5,951 nt of DNA from Lachnospira sp900551945 (GTDB lineage: Bacteria; Bacillota; Clostridia; Lachnospirales; Lachnospiraceae). The DNA lies in the NCBI GenBank assembly GCA_048380335.1, contig DBFCCI010000071.1, forward strand, positions 1 to 5,951, in the 5' to 3' direction. Numbering within the stretch: position 1 is the first letter of the stretch; every line of letters starts with the position of its first letter. Of the stretch, positions 1 through 5,951 are shown in pieces. Under the pieces are notes generated by a model. That model had not been told where the DNA came from. It searched no databases and was given only the letters and a program-made list of their open reading frames with translations. Made by a program: the position numbers and the translations under genes.

Positions 1-122
1 GAGACATTACGAAAAAAATATTTGCAAATTGCCAAGAAAACGAAGCATTAAAGCAAATGCGAGACACTCTTTTACCTAAACTGATGTCTGGTGAGCTTGA
101 TGTTTCAAACATCGAGATTTAA
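1..122 (+). CDS. hsdS: Type I restriction-modification specificity subunit HsdS, C-terminal end (partial)
   Basis: Only the last 39 complete codons are present; the gene enters from the left edge, with reading codons starting at base 3 and a TAA stop at 120-122. The translation ends in NEALKQMRDTLLPKLMSGEL followed by DVSNIEI. A helical stretch followed by an L-x-x-x-LLP-x-LMSGE(L/I) tail is the usual C-terminus of HsdS proteins, where the last conserved helix packs against HsdM and its partner helix. HsdS chooses the DNA target sequence for both methylation and cleavage by the HsdM/HsdS/HsdR complex. The target-recognition domains lie upstream, so specificity cannot be read here. The reading frame stays open after the stop into the next small ORF, but the canonical tail shows that this stop is the natural end. 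Finding an intact hsdR downstream supports the call. Confidence 0.9.
   Translation, partial: DITKKIFANCQENEALKQMRDTLLPKLMSGELDVSNIEI
96..116. repeat. Inverted repeat at the 3' end of hsdS
   Basis: CTTGATGTTT (96-105) and AAACATCGAG (107-116) are inverted around one central C, giving 10 paired positions of which 9 match and one is a T/G wobble. It lies within the last codons of hsdS, ending just before the stop. No T-run follows that would make it a normal intrinsic terminator, and the one-base centre suits a dyad-symmetric protein or recombinase site better than an RNA hairpin. It may equally be a by-product of the coding sequence. Confidence 0.4.
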
Positions 123-134
123 GCCACTAAATTA

Positions 135-386
135 TTGTTTACCATACTTGAAGTGTTTTGGCTTGCAGTGCAAGGGTTAGTTGCACCAATTGCTATTTCA
201 TCGCTTGTAGTATTATTTACTGTATCTGTTGTCAAGATAGTGATAAAAGCGAAGGGAGATGACGCCATGGGAAGTAAAGTGAAAGAATTCGTAAGTGTAG
301 TTTTTGATATTTTATATACTATGAGCGCTAATTTGGCAGGTGGTGCACTGCTAGCCAAAACACTTCGAAGGATGATAATCGTTTAG
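135..386 (+). CDS. Small hydrophobic protein, unrecognised (start uncertain)
   Basis: I do not recognise this protein. Read from the TTG at 135 it is 83 residues with two hydrophobic stretches: about residues 4-37 (rich in Val, Leu, Ile and Phe, ending in Lys residues) and about 51-76, joined by a short charged turn (KAKGDDAMGSKVKE) and closed by an RR-containing tail. That would make a two-helix membrane hairpin. No SD precedes 135. The only start with a good SD is an in-frame ATG at 267 (AAGGGAG at 252-258, 8 bases away), which would give a 39-residue peptide made of the second hydrophobic segment only. The ORF begins 12 bases after the hsdS stop, in the same frame, and ends 20 bases before the FRG gene, so it would be co-transcribed with both. 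It may be a genuine small membrane protein of the R-M operon, a 39-residue peptide, or a chance ORF. Confidence 0.45.
   Translation: MFTILEVFWLAVQGLVAPIAISSLVVLFTVSVVKIVIKAKGDDAMGSKVKEFVSVVFDILYTMSANLAGGALLAKTLRRMIIV
252..258 (+). promoter_or_regulatory. Strong Shine-Dalgarno site before the internal ATG at 267
   Basis: AAGGGAG lies 8 bases before an ATG that is in frame with the small hydrophobic ORF. This is among the best SD/start pairs in the window and is the main reason to doubt the upstream TTG start. If used, it produces a 39-residue peptide (267-386). It could also drive a second, shorter product of the same ORF. Confidence 0.5.
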
Positions 387-406
387 TTTGCAAAGGAGTA
401 GATAAA

Positions 407-1681
407 GTGGCATATAAAGAAATTGATGAATCTAATATAATATTGATTGATTCAGTTAGTTCTTTTATTGAAATGATAAAACAGGTAAAAGAGACGAAGG
501 AAGCTCAAGACGGAACTTCTACTGAATTATATTTCAGGGGTCAGGAGACTGAATTTTGGGATATTGAGCCGAGTATATTTAGAGATGATATGTTAAGCAT
601 TGAACATAAATTGATGCAGATACCATTGCAGAAGTCACCAACAGAATTTAGGGACTTGAAATCGATGTTTGATATTATGACGAAGTACCAGCATTATGGG
701 ATGTGTACTCGTCTTTTGGATTTGACTACGAATCCGTTGGTTGCACTCTACTTCGCATGTAAAAAGCATGGCGCAGTAAAATATGTTACGGAAGATGGAG
801 AAGTGGAAAAAGAACCGTATGGAGTGATTTATTACACGGACAAATACTATTCATCTCAATCCACAGATATTGAAATTCAAATCGTGTCTGCTTTAGCAAG
901 TTATGATTTGGAAAAAGAAAATACTTTGTCTGATGTTCTTGAAAGACTATATCATGACCGGATTATAGGCGAAAGAACAAAGGATAATTGGTTAGTAAAT
1001 TACGGAGAGTTTGTAAAAATAATACAAAATAATTACATGGTAATCCCAACTTATACAAATGAAAGATTGAGAAAGCAAAGTGGAGTATTTTTACTGACAA
1101 GCCTATTTTCTTTTAATAAAGAGAATGAGATCAAGAATTCCGTTATATCAAAAGCAAAGGGAAAACTAAAAGAAGAATTTAGCGGTACATGCTTTTATAT
1201 TTCAGGAGAAGATAAAGAAACTATTTTAAAGGAACTTGATCTTTATAATATAAATGAGGCTACATTGTTTCCAGAATTAGAGCATCAATTAAGCTACATA
1301 AAATATGCGAATCGTAATCTGGTTAATCCTGTTACAGATTTTACAAAATATGAAGAAGAGTCTGCAAGTAATAAACAGGATATAGGTGTAAAACAACCGG
1401 AACTTGAACAATACATTCTTGATAATTTCTATGATCAATTTAAAGGGATTATTGGTGAGGAAGATGTTAAGGAAGTACTAAACATAATAAAAGAGCATTT
1501 TACTGTTGATTGGTATAAGCGTAATCCAATACTTAGTAAAATAAATATGTCTATTACAGGATATTATTTTAAAAAATGTCAATCTAGGGATGCCGCGAAG
1601 CAAAAGGCAGAACAGATTGTGACATTATTAAACCAAATGGTTAAAGATTTTATTACAGCAACGGATGAGAGAGGTGAATAA
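407..1681 (+). CDS. FRG-domain protein in type I R-M operon
   Basis: A 424-residue protein with an FRG domain (Pfam FRG family), named for its Phe-Arg-Gly motif. Visible family signatures are LYFRGQ at 41-46, W51, PSIFR at 55-59, E66, YQHYG at 94-98, TRLLDLT at 101-107, NPLVALYFAC at 109-118, a QSGVF segment at 224-228, and a closing segment near 268-299 containing K-x-x-IL and TLFPELE. After about residue 330 there is a helical, charged region of some 95 residues not explained by the core domain. There is no signal peptide or membrane segment, so it is probably cytoplasmic. The start is GTG at 407, with AAAGGAG at 392-398 and 8-base spacing. The gene lies between hsdS and hsdR, with one base separating its stop from the hsdR start. 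FRG proteins are widespread in bacteria and often occur in defence or mobile regions, but their biochemical activity is not something I can state. An accessory role in restriction is inference. Confidence 0.93.
   Translation: MAYKEIDESNIILIDSVSSFIEMIKQVKETKEAQDGTSTELYFRGQETEFWDIEPSIFRDDMLSIEHKLMQIPLQKSPTEFRDLKSMFDIMTKYQHYGMCTRLLDLTTNPLVALYFACKKHGAVKYVTEDGEVEKEPYGVIYYTDKYYSSQSTDIEIQIVSALASYDLEKENTLSDVLERLYHDRIIGERTKDNWLVNYGEFVKIIQNNYMVIPTYTNERLRKQSGVFLLTSLFSFNKENEIKNSVISKAKGKLKEEFSGTCFYISGEDKETILKELDLYNINEATLFPELEHQLSYIKYANRNLVNPVTDFTKYEEESASNKQDIGVKQPELEQYILDNFYDQFKGIIGEEDVKEVLNIIKEHFTVDWYKRNPILSKINMSITGYYFKKCQSRDAAKQKAEQIVTLLNQMVKDFITATDERGE
1672..1677 (+). promoter_or_regulatory. Shine-Dalgarno site setting the hsdR start at GTG 1683
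   Basis: AGGTGA lies inside the last codons of the FRG gene, 5 bases before GTG 1683. The alternative upstream ATG at 1665 has no purine-rich site before it (the preceding bases are TTACAGCAACGG). This favours GTG 1683 and a protein beginning VSANYTEANYENSVI, which fits typical HsdR N-termini. It also implies translational coupling, as ribosomes finishing FRG stop one base before the hsdR start. Confidence 0.7.
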
Positions 1682-1682
1682 A

Positions 1683-4600
1683 GTGTCAGCTAATTATACG
1701 GAAGCTAATTATGAAAATTCGGTTATAGAGCTATTTAGAAATGATTTAGGCTATGAATATGTTTATGGTCCGGATATAGAAAGAGATTTTTACAATCCAC
1801 TATATGAGGAAGTTCTGCTTGATTCTCTGTATCGTTTGAACGGAGATCTTCCGGATGACGCTATTCAGGATGCTTTATTTAAGCTTAAAAATTTTGAAAA
1901 CGGAGAGCTTGTGCAGAAAAATGCTGTATTTATGGACTATCTGCAAAATGGCATTCCGGTAAGATATTTTGTAGATGGTGAGGAGCGTTCCTCTATTGTT
2001 TATCTTGCTGACTATAAAAATTCTGACAATAATTCCTTTATTATAGCTAATCAGTGGACTTTCATTGAAAACAGTAATAAGCGTCCGGACGTAATTCTCT
2101 TTTTAAATGGCTTACCAGTTGTATTAGTTGAGTTGAAATCTCCTTCTCGAGAAGAAACGGACGCTTCTGAAGCATACAGACAGCTTCGTAATTATATGCA
2201 GGAAATCCCATCTATGTTTATATATAATGCTATCTGCGTTATGAGCGACCAGTTGACATCTAAAGCAGGTACAATCACTTCAGGCGAAGATCGCTTTATG
2301 AAATGGAAAACAAAGGATGGGAAATACGAAGATACAGAATTTGCAAAATTTGATACCTTTTTTGAAGGGATGTTTCAAAAAGAAAGATTGCTTGATATTG
2401 TAAAGAACTTCATTTGTTTTTCAAATGAGGGTATTAACTCATTCAAAATTCTTGCAGGATATCACCAGTATTTTGCAGTTAGAAAAGCAATTGAATCAAC
2501 AAAACATGCTACTGTTACGGATGGTAAGGGCGGCGTGTTCTGGCATACACAAGGAAGTGGTAAGTCGCTTTCTATGGTATTCTATGCACATTTATTACAA
2601 GAGGCATTGGATAGTCCAACGATAGTTGTTATTACTGATAGAAACGATCTTGATGATCAGCTTTATGGGCAATTTGCAAAGTGTAAGGAGTTTTTAAGAC
2701 AAGAGCCGATACACGCCGTAAGCAGAGAAAACTTAAAGTCTTTGCTTGCTGGCAGACAGGCAAATGGTATTATTTTTACTACAATGCAGAAATTTGAAGA
2801 ATCTCACGAAGCTTTGTCGGAGCGAAATAATATCATTGTTATGGCGGATGAAGCACACAGAGGACAGTATGGACTGGCAGAAACTGTTGATGCTAAAACT
2901 GGTAAGATAAAAATTGGAACGGCACGAATTATCAGAAATACTCTGCCTAATGCTACATATATCGGATTTACCGGTACTCCTATTTCATCAAAGGACCGCA
3001 GTACTCGTGAAGTATTTGGTGATTATATTGACATTTATGATATGACACAGGCTGTTGAGGATGGAGCAACAAGACCTGTTTATTACGAGAGCCGGGTTAT
3101 CAAGCTCAATCTCGATGAAGATACCCTTAAGCTAATTGATAGTGAATATGACATTATGGCTGAAAATGCTGATGGGGAAGTAGTTGAGAAAAGCAAGCGT
3201 GAACTTGGTAAGATGGAAGCTGTTCTTGGCAATGATAATACTATTAATTCACTTGTCTGTGATATTCTTGACCATTATGAGAATAACAGAGAGAATCTTT
3301 TAACAGGAAAAGCAATGATTGTTGCTTACTCTCGTCCTATTGCAATGAAGATATACAAGCGTATCTTAGAACTTCGTCCTGCATGGACTGAGAAAGTTGG
3401 AGTTGTTATGACTTCTGGTAATAATGATCCGGAAGAATGGAGAAAGATTATTGGCAATAAACATCATAAGGATGAACTTGCTAAGAAATTCAAAGATAAT
3501 AACAGCCCTATGAAGATAGCAATTGTTGTTGATATGTGGCTGACAGGCTTTGATGTTCCTTCACTTGCCACTATGTATGTTTATAAACCAATGTCCGGAC
3601 ATAACCTTATGCAGGCTATAGCTCGTGTAAATCGCGTATTTAGTGATAAAGAAGGCGGACTTGTTGTGGATTATGTTGGAATTGCATCTGCATTGAAACA
3701 GGCAATGAATGATTATACTTCTCGTGATAAAAAGAATTATGGCGATACTGATGTTGCAAAGGTAGCATATCCGAAGTTCTTGGAAAAGCTATCAGTTTGT
3801 CGAGATATGTTCCACGGATATGATTACTCGAAGTTTACAGGTGGAACAGACCTTGAAAGAGCAAAAACTATCAGTGGTGCAGTCAACTTTATTATGGACA
3901 GAGAGAAAGCCGATGACAAAGATTCATTTGTAAAAGAAGCACTTATGCTACATCAGGCATTGTCGCTCTGTTCTTCTCTGGTTGATGGAGAAAGTCGATT
4001 TGAAGCAGCATTTTTTGAATCGGTACGTGTTCTCGTTCTTAGACTAACAAACACAGGAGTTGGAAAGAAGATTTCTCTTCCAGAAATGAATGCAAGGATA
4101 AATGAGCTTTTAAAGCAGAGTATCAAAAGTGATGGAGTTATCAATCTTTTCTCAGATATCAAAGAGGAATTTTCACTGTTTGACCCGAAGTTTCTTGAAG
4201 AAGTTTCCAATATGAAAGAAAAGAATCTCGCGGTTGAACTTCTGAAAAAATTGATTGCAGAACAGGTTTCAGTATATCGCAGAACTAATGTAGTTAAATC
4301 TGAGAAGTTTAGTGAAATTATGCAGCGTTCGCTTAATGCGTATCTTAATGGTATGTTGACAAATGAAGAAGTTATTGAGGAAATGTTGAATCTTGCAAAA
4401 CAGATTGCAGCAGCCCAAAAGGAAGGTGACCAGCTTGGGCTTACTGCCGATGAGCTTGCCTTCTATGACGCATTAACGAAGCCACAGGCAATAAAGGATT
4501 TTTATGAAAATGAAGAACTGATAGCAATTACAAAAGAACTTGCAGATACTCTACGAAGAAATAAAACAATTGACTGGCAGAAACGAGAATCAGCAAGAGC

Positions 4601-4832
4601 AAAAATGCGTATGCTTATAAAGAAACTGCTGAAAAAGCACAAGTATCCGCCTGAGGGTATGGAAGATGCAGTTCAGACTGTTATGACACAGTGCGAACTT
4701 TGGACAGATAATAATGATATGGGAGAAGAAAAGGTTGTAAACTTTCGAGACAAATCAATATCATATGCAGAAGCAAATTATGCGCCCATGATGGTTGCTG
4801 AAGGTACAGCAACATATGGAGAGAAGAAATAA
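1683..4832 (+). CDS. hsdR: Type I restriction enzyme subunit R (endonuclease and DNA translocase)
   Basis: This is the ATP-dependent motor and nuclease subunit of a type I R-M complex, 1049 residues from GTG 1683 (1055 if ATG 1665 is used), which is normal for the EcoR124I-like group. Domains in order: a PD-(D/E)xK nuclease with D136, E150 and K152 (PDVILFLNG, then ELKS) and the associated QxxxY motif at 167-171; a superfamily 2 helicase core with Walker A TQGSGKS at 289-295, DEAH at 389-392, TGTP at 430-433, a TGFDVP segment around 621-626 and motif VI QAIARVNR at 644-651; then a helical C-terminal region with W965, RAKMR and KYPP (ending at P990), resembling the DUF3387-type HsdR C-terminus that docks on the methylase core. 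All catalytic motifs are intact and no frameshift is seen, so it should be active. It requires HsdM and HsdS, whose genes lie upstream. Sampled stretches are higher in G+C than FRG and the downstream membrane gene. Confidence 0.98.
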   Translation: MSANYTEANYENSVIELFRNDLGYEYVYGPDIERDFYNPLYEEVLLDSLYRLNGDLPDDAIQDALFKLKNFENGELVQKNAVFMDYLQNGIPVRYFVDGEERSSIVYLADYKNSDNNSFIIANQWTFIENSNKRPDVILFLNGLPVVLVELKSPSREETDASEAYRQLRNYMQEIPSMFIYNAICVMSDQLTSKAGTITSGEDRFMKWKTKDGKYEDTEFAKFDTFFEGMFQKERLLDIVKNFICFSNEGINSFKILAGYHQYFAVRKAIESTKHATVTDGKGGVFWHTQGSGKSLSMVFYAHLLQEALDSPTIVVITDRNDLDDQLYGQFAKCKEFLRQEPIHAVSRENLKSLLAGRQANGIIFTTMQKFEESHEALSERNNIIVMADEAHRGQYGLAETVDAKTGKIKIGTARIIRNTLPNATYIGFTGTPISSKDRSTREVFGDYIDIYDMTQAVEDGATRPVYYESRVIKLNLDEDTLKLIDSEYDIMAENADGEVVEKSKRELGKMEAVLGNDNTINSLVCDILDHYENNRENLLTGKAMIVAYSRPIAMKIYKRILELRPAWTEKVGVVMTSGNNDPEEWRKIIGNKHHKDELAKKFKDNNSPMKIAIVVDMWLTGFDVPSLATMYVYKPMSGHNLMQAIARVNRVFSDKEGGLVVDYVGIASALKQAMNDYTSRDKKNYGDTDVAKVAYPKFLEKLSVCRDMFHGYDYSKFTGGTDLERAKTISGAVNFIMDREKADDKDSFVKEALMLHQALSLCSSLVDGESRFEAAFFESVRVLVLRLTNTGVGKKISLPEMNARINELLKQSIKSDGVINLFSDIKEEFSLFDPKFLEEVSNMKEKNLAVELLKKLIAEQVSVYRRTNVVKSEKFSEIMQRSLNAYLNGMLTNEEVIEEMLNLAKQIAAAQKEGDQLGLTADELAFYDALTKPQAIKDFYENEELIAITKELADTLRRNKTIDWQKRESARAKMRMLIKKLLKKHKYPPEGMEDAVQTVMTQCELWTDNNDMGEEKVVNFRDKSISYAEANYAPMMVAEGTATYGEKK

Positions 4833-4857
4833 AAGGAAGGATATGCATAAAAATTAA
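4833..4857 (+). other. Strong SD with four-codon micro-ORF after hsdR
   Basis: Immediately after the hsdR stop, AAGGAAGG (4833-4840) precedes an ATG at 4843 that opens only four codons (Met-His-Lys-Asn) before TAA at 4855-4857. The micro-ORF spans the left arm of the hairpin at 4843-4869. It is out of frame with the membrane-protein gene. It could be a leader peptide whose translation opens the hairpin, the remnant of a lost gene start, or chance. Confidence 0.35.
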
Positions 4858-4869
4858 CTTTTTGTGCAT
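4843..4869 (+). promoter_or_regulatory. AT-rich hairpin between hsdR and the membrane-protein gene
   Basis: ATGCATAAAAA (4843-4853) pairs with TTTTTGTGCAT (4859-4869) across a five-base TTAAC loop, giving an 11-bp stem with a single G-U wobble. Only two pairs are G-C, and the U-run lies inside the stem rather than after it, so this is not a standard strong terminator. It ends five bases before the SD (AGGA at 4875-4878) of the next gene, a suitable place for an mRNA-stability or translation-control element, or a weak attenuator. Confidence 0.45.
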
Positions 4870-4885
4870 CATACAGGAAAAAATT

Positions 4886-5536
4886 ATGGAATATTATATT
4901 TTAAAATGTTATCAAGAAGCTAAAAATAGGTGTTTAGATGTAGATCAAGGATTTGATAGATTTGAACCTAAAATAAAAAAGATAGTTATTGCATGTCTTG
5001 TTGCAATGTTTATATCGTGTGCTGAGATTATTTTTACAATGTTATTACTTCCTAAACAATTATGGTACTGTATTGGTATAATAATTTTATTAATTGCAAT
5101 GGTAATACTTATAAGTGTAGATAATAAAGATCAAAGGAATCATATGGACAAATATGTGGATTCACATAAGAAAAAAATTGAGGTTTTAGATGAAGTATTA
5201 CAAAGTAAATTTCAAATAAACAATAAAGAAAAAATAGAAGAACTGATGAATATTTATCAAGAATATATAGATAAAGAAACTAGCAAAGAAAAAAAGAGAA
5301 ATAGTATTATCTTGACCATTTTTTCTGCATTTGCAGGGGTTTTAACCATTTCATTTGAAAATATGGGAGTTATTGGCATAGATTTTACTAATTGGTTATA
5401 CGTAGCTACATTTTTGCTTGTTTTTGTTGCAGCAGCTGGAATTTGGATTTATTCATATACTTTTTTTGATACATTGAAAAGGAAATATGAACTTATGATA
5501 AAAGATTTAAAAGATTTATTGCTGTTAAAATATTAG
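4886..5536 (+). CDS. Unrecognised four-helix membrane protein with charged helical middle
   Basis: I do not recognise the family. From ATG 4886 the protein has 216 residues; AGGA at 4875-4878 lies 7 bases upstream. A TTG eight codons earlier (4862) is open in frame but lies inside a hairpin and has no SD. Predicted by eye: a soluble N-terminus of about 30 residues; membrane helices near 32-55 and 59-78; a strongly charged, probably coiled-coil middle at about 79-138, rich in Lys and Glu; two more helices near 139-159 and 169-194; and a basic/hydrophobic amphipathic tail. The tightly paired helices and the Lys-rich ends of the middle and tail suggest both termini and the middle face the cytoplasm. 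It sits 53 bases downstream of hsdR on the same strand and could be co-transcribed. The gene is visibly AT-richer than hsdR. Membrane proteins beside restriction genes are sometimes abortive-infection effectors, but nothing in this sequence proves that. Confidence 0.82.
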   Translation: MEYYILKCYQEAKNRCLDVDQGFDRFEPKIKKIVIACLVAMFISCAEIIFTMLLLPKQLWYCIGIIILLIAMVILISVDNKDQRNHMDKYVDSHKKKIEVLDEVLQSKFQINNKEKIEELMNIYQEYIDKETSKEKKRNSIILTIFSAFAGVLTISFENMGVIGIDFTNWLYVATFLLVFVAAAGIWIYSYTFFDTLKRKYELMIKDLKDLLLLKY

Positions 5537-5598
5537 ATATTACATAGTTATTGGCAGTAATAATAGGTATGGTGAAAATGAAGATAGTAAAAAAGCCA

Positions 5599-5612
5599 TA
5601 TATTATAATATA
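5599..5612. promoter_or_regulatory. 14-bp palindrome containing a consensus -10 element
   Basis: TATATTATAATATA (5599-5612) is a perfect palindrome and contains TATAAT at 5604-5609, a full match to the bacterial -10 hexamer. It is 18 bases before the start of the AlbA_2 gene. No convincing -35 hexamer lies 16-18 bases upstream, so the promoter is either weak, activator-dependent or not real. The rest of the 93-base gap (5537-5629) shows only a weak AT-rich stem (TTATTG/TAATAA) near 5548-5563. Confidence 0.3.
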
Positions 5613-5629
5613 GAAAGCAGGTGCAGCAT

Positions 5630-5951
5630 ATGAATATGCAGGAGTTAAAGGAACTCATTTACCAAGGCGAAAAAGTTGATATAGAGTGCAAAAAAGCAGA
5701 AAAAAATGTACCAAAATCTGCGTATGAGTCATATTCTGCATTTGCCAATACAAAAGGTGGATATATCATACTTGGAGTAAGAGAAGATAAAACAAAGACT
5801 GATCCGAAGAAACGATTTATAATACAAGGAATAGAGGATGCGCCTAAGCAGAAAGAAGATTTTTGGAACACAATTAATGGAAATAAGGTGAATATAAACC
5901 TATTAACCGATGATGATGTAAAGATTGTTGAAGATGGCAGTATAAGTCTAA
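5630..5951 (+). CDS. Schlafen AlbA_2-domain protein, N-terminal part (runs off window)
   Basis: The first 107 codons are present and remain open at the right edge. The start is ATG 5630, with AGGTG at 5619-5623 and 6-base spacing; a second ATG at 5636 is too far from the SD. The N-terminus shows the AlbA_2 (Schlafen-like) signature: QGEKVDIECKKA at about 12-23, a P at 28, then YESYSAFANTKGGYIILGV at 32-50. This matches the family pattern GE-x-x-x-(E/D)-x-K-x-A, then P-x-x-x-x-(E)-x-x-AFAN-x-x-GG-x-(I/L)-x-x-GV. Such domains are thought to bind or act on nucleic acids. In bacteria they are commonly followed by an ATPase-like domain and a winged-helix domain, which here would lie outside the window. 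Similar proteins are frequent beside type I R-M genes and in defence islands. The gene is 93 bases after the membrane-protein gene and may have its own promoter. Confidence 0.9.
   Translation, partial: MNMQELKELIYQGEKVDIECKKAEKNVPKSAYESYSAFANTKGGYIILGVREDKTKTDPKKRFIIQGIEDAPKQKEDFWNTINGNKVNINLLTDDDVKIVEDGSISL

Noticed and set aside
119..358. Minus-strand ORF opposite the small hydrophobic ORF
   Set aside because: Low-complexity Thr/Ser/Asn-rich translation with no recognisable motif, on the strand opposite to all other genes.
3..386. hsdS and the small ORF as one longer gene joined through the TAA at 120-122 (same frame)
   Set aside because: The hsdS tail before the stop is the typical natural C-terminus, and hydrophobic membrane segments are not part of HsdS. 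Sharing a frame has a one-in-three chance.
1665..1682. ATG 1665 as the hsdR start
   Set aside because: It has no SD and overlaps the FRG gene by 17 bases; GTG 1683 has a well-placed AGGTGA. It is not fully excluded.
3953..4210. Minus-strand ORF inside hsdR
   Set aside because: Lies wholly within the strongly supported hsdR coding sequence and shows no family features.
4843..4869. Rho-independent terminator after hsdR
   Set aside because: The stem has only two G-C pairs and its U-run is part of the stem instead of following it.
4681..4872. Minus-strand ORF over the end of hsdR
   Set aside because: Antisense shadow of hsdR; it would start in the intergenic hairpin and has no motif.
5569..5613. 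14-codon ORF (MVKMKIVKKPYIII) before the AlbA_2 gene
   Set aside because: No usable SD, very short, and composed of AT-rich codons expected by chance.
5659..5871. Minus-strand ORF opposite the AlbA_2 gene
   Set aside because: The plus strand carries a clear AlbA_2 signature here, so the antisense frame is a shadow.
1..5951. CRISPR array, tRNA, rRNA or insertion sequence
   Set aside because: No spaced direct repeats, cloverleaf-like sequence, rRNA motifs or transposase signatures were seen on reading either strand.

Overview
The window is an AT-rich stretch in which every gene lies on the + strand. Low G+C, GTG/TTG starts, strong purine-rich Shine-Dalgarno (SD) sites and the protein sequences suggest a Bacillota, probably clostridial (Lachnospiraceae-like), chromosome. 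That assignment is inference; no taxonomic marker gene is present. It reads as part of a genome-defence island centred on a type I restriction-modification (R-M) system.

Layout from left to right: (1) bases 1-122 are the 3' end of hsdS, the DNA-specificity subunit, with the family's typical C-terminal tail. hsdM and the rest of hsdS would lie upstream, outside the window. (2) Bases 123-406 hold a small hydrophobic ORF (83 codons from a TTG, or 39 codons from an ATG with a much better SD). (3) 407-1681 encodes an FRG-domain protein of 424 residues with an extra C-terminal region. (4) 1683-4832 encodes HsdR, the complete restriction/translocation subunit of 1049 residues, with nuclease, helicase and C-terminal regions intact. 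(5) 4886-5536 encodes an unrecognised four-helix membrane protein with a charged helical middle. (6) From 5630 to the right edge runs the N-terminus of a Schlafen AlbA_2-type protein, cut off by the window end.

Spacing suggests that FRG and hsdR are translationally coupled (1-base gap), and that hsdS, the small ORF, FRG and hsdR form one transcription unit. The membrane-protein gene follows hsdR by 53 bases, which contain an 11-bp hairpin and a four-codon micro-ORF behind a strong SD. The AlbA_2 gene has its own candidate -10 element inside a perfect 14-bp palindrome, so it may be transcribed separately.

HsdR with HsdM and HsdS would form the ATP-dependent restriction complex. The FRG protein inserted between S and R is the most notable part, because it sits where it would be co-expressed with the restriction enzyme. 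The membrane protein and the AlbA_2 protein look like accessory defence genes or neighbouring island cargo. Whether they act together with the R-M system cannot be decided from the sequence.
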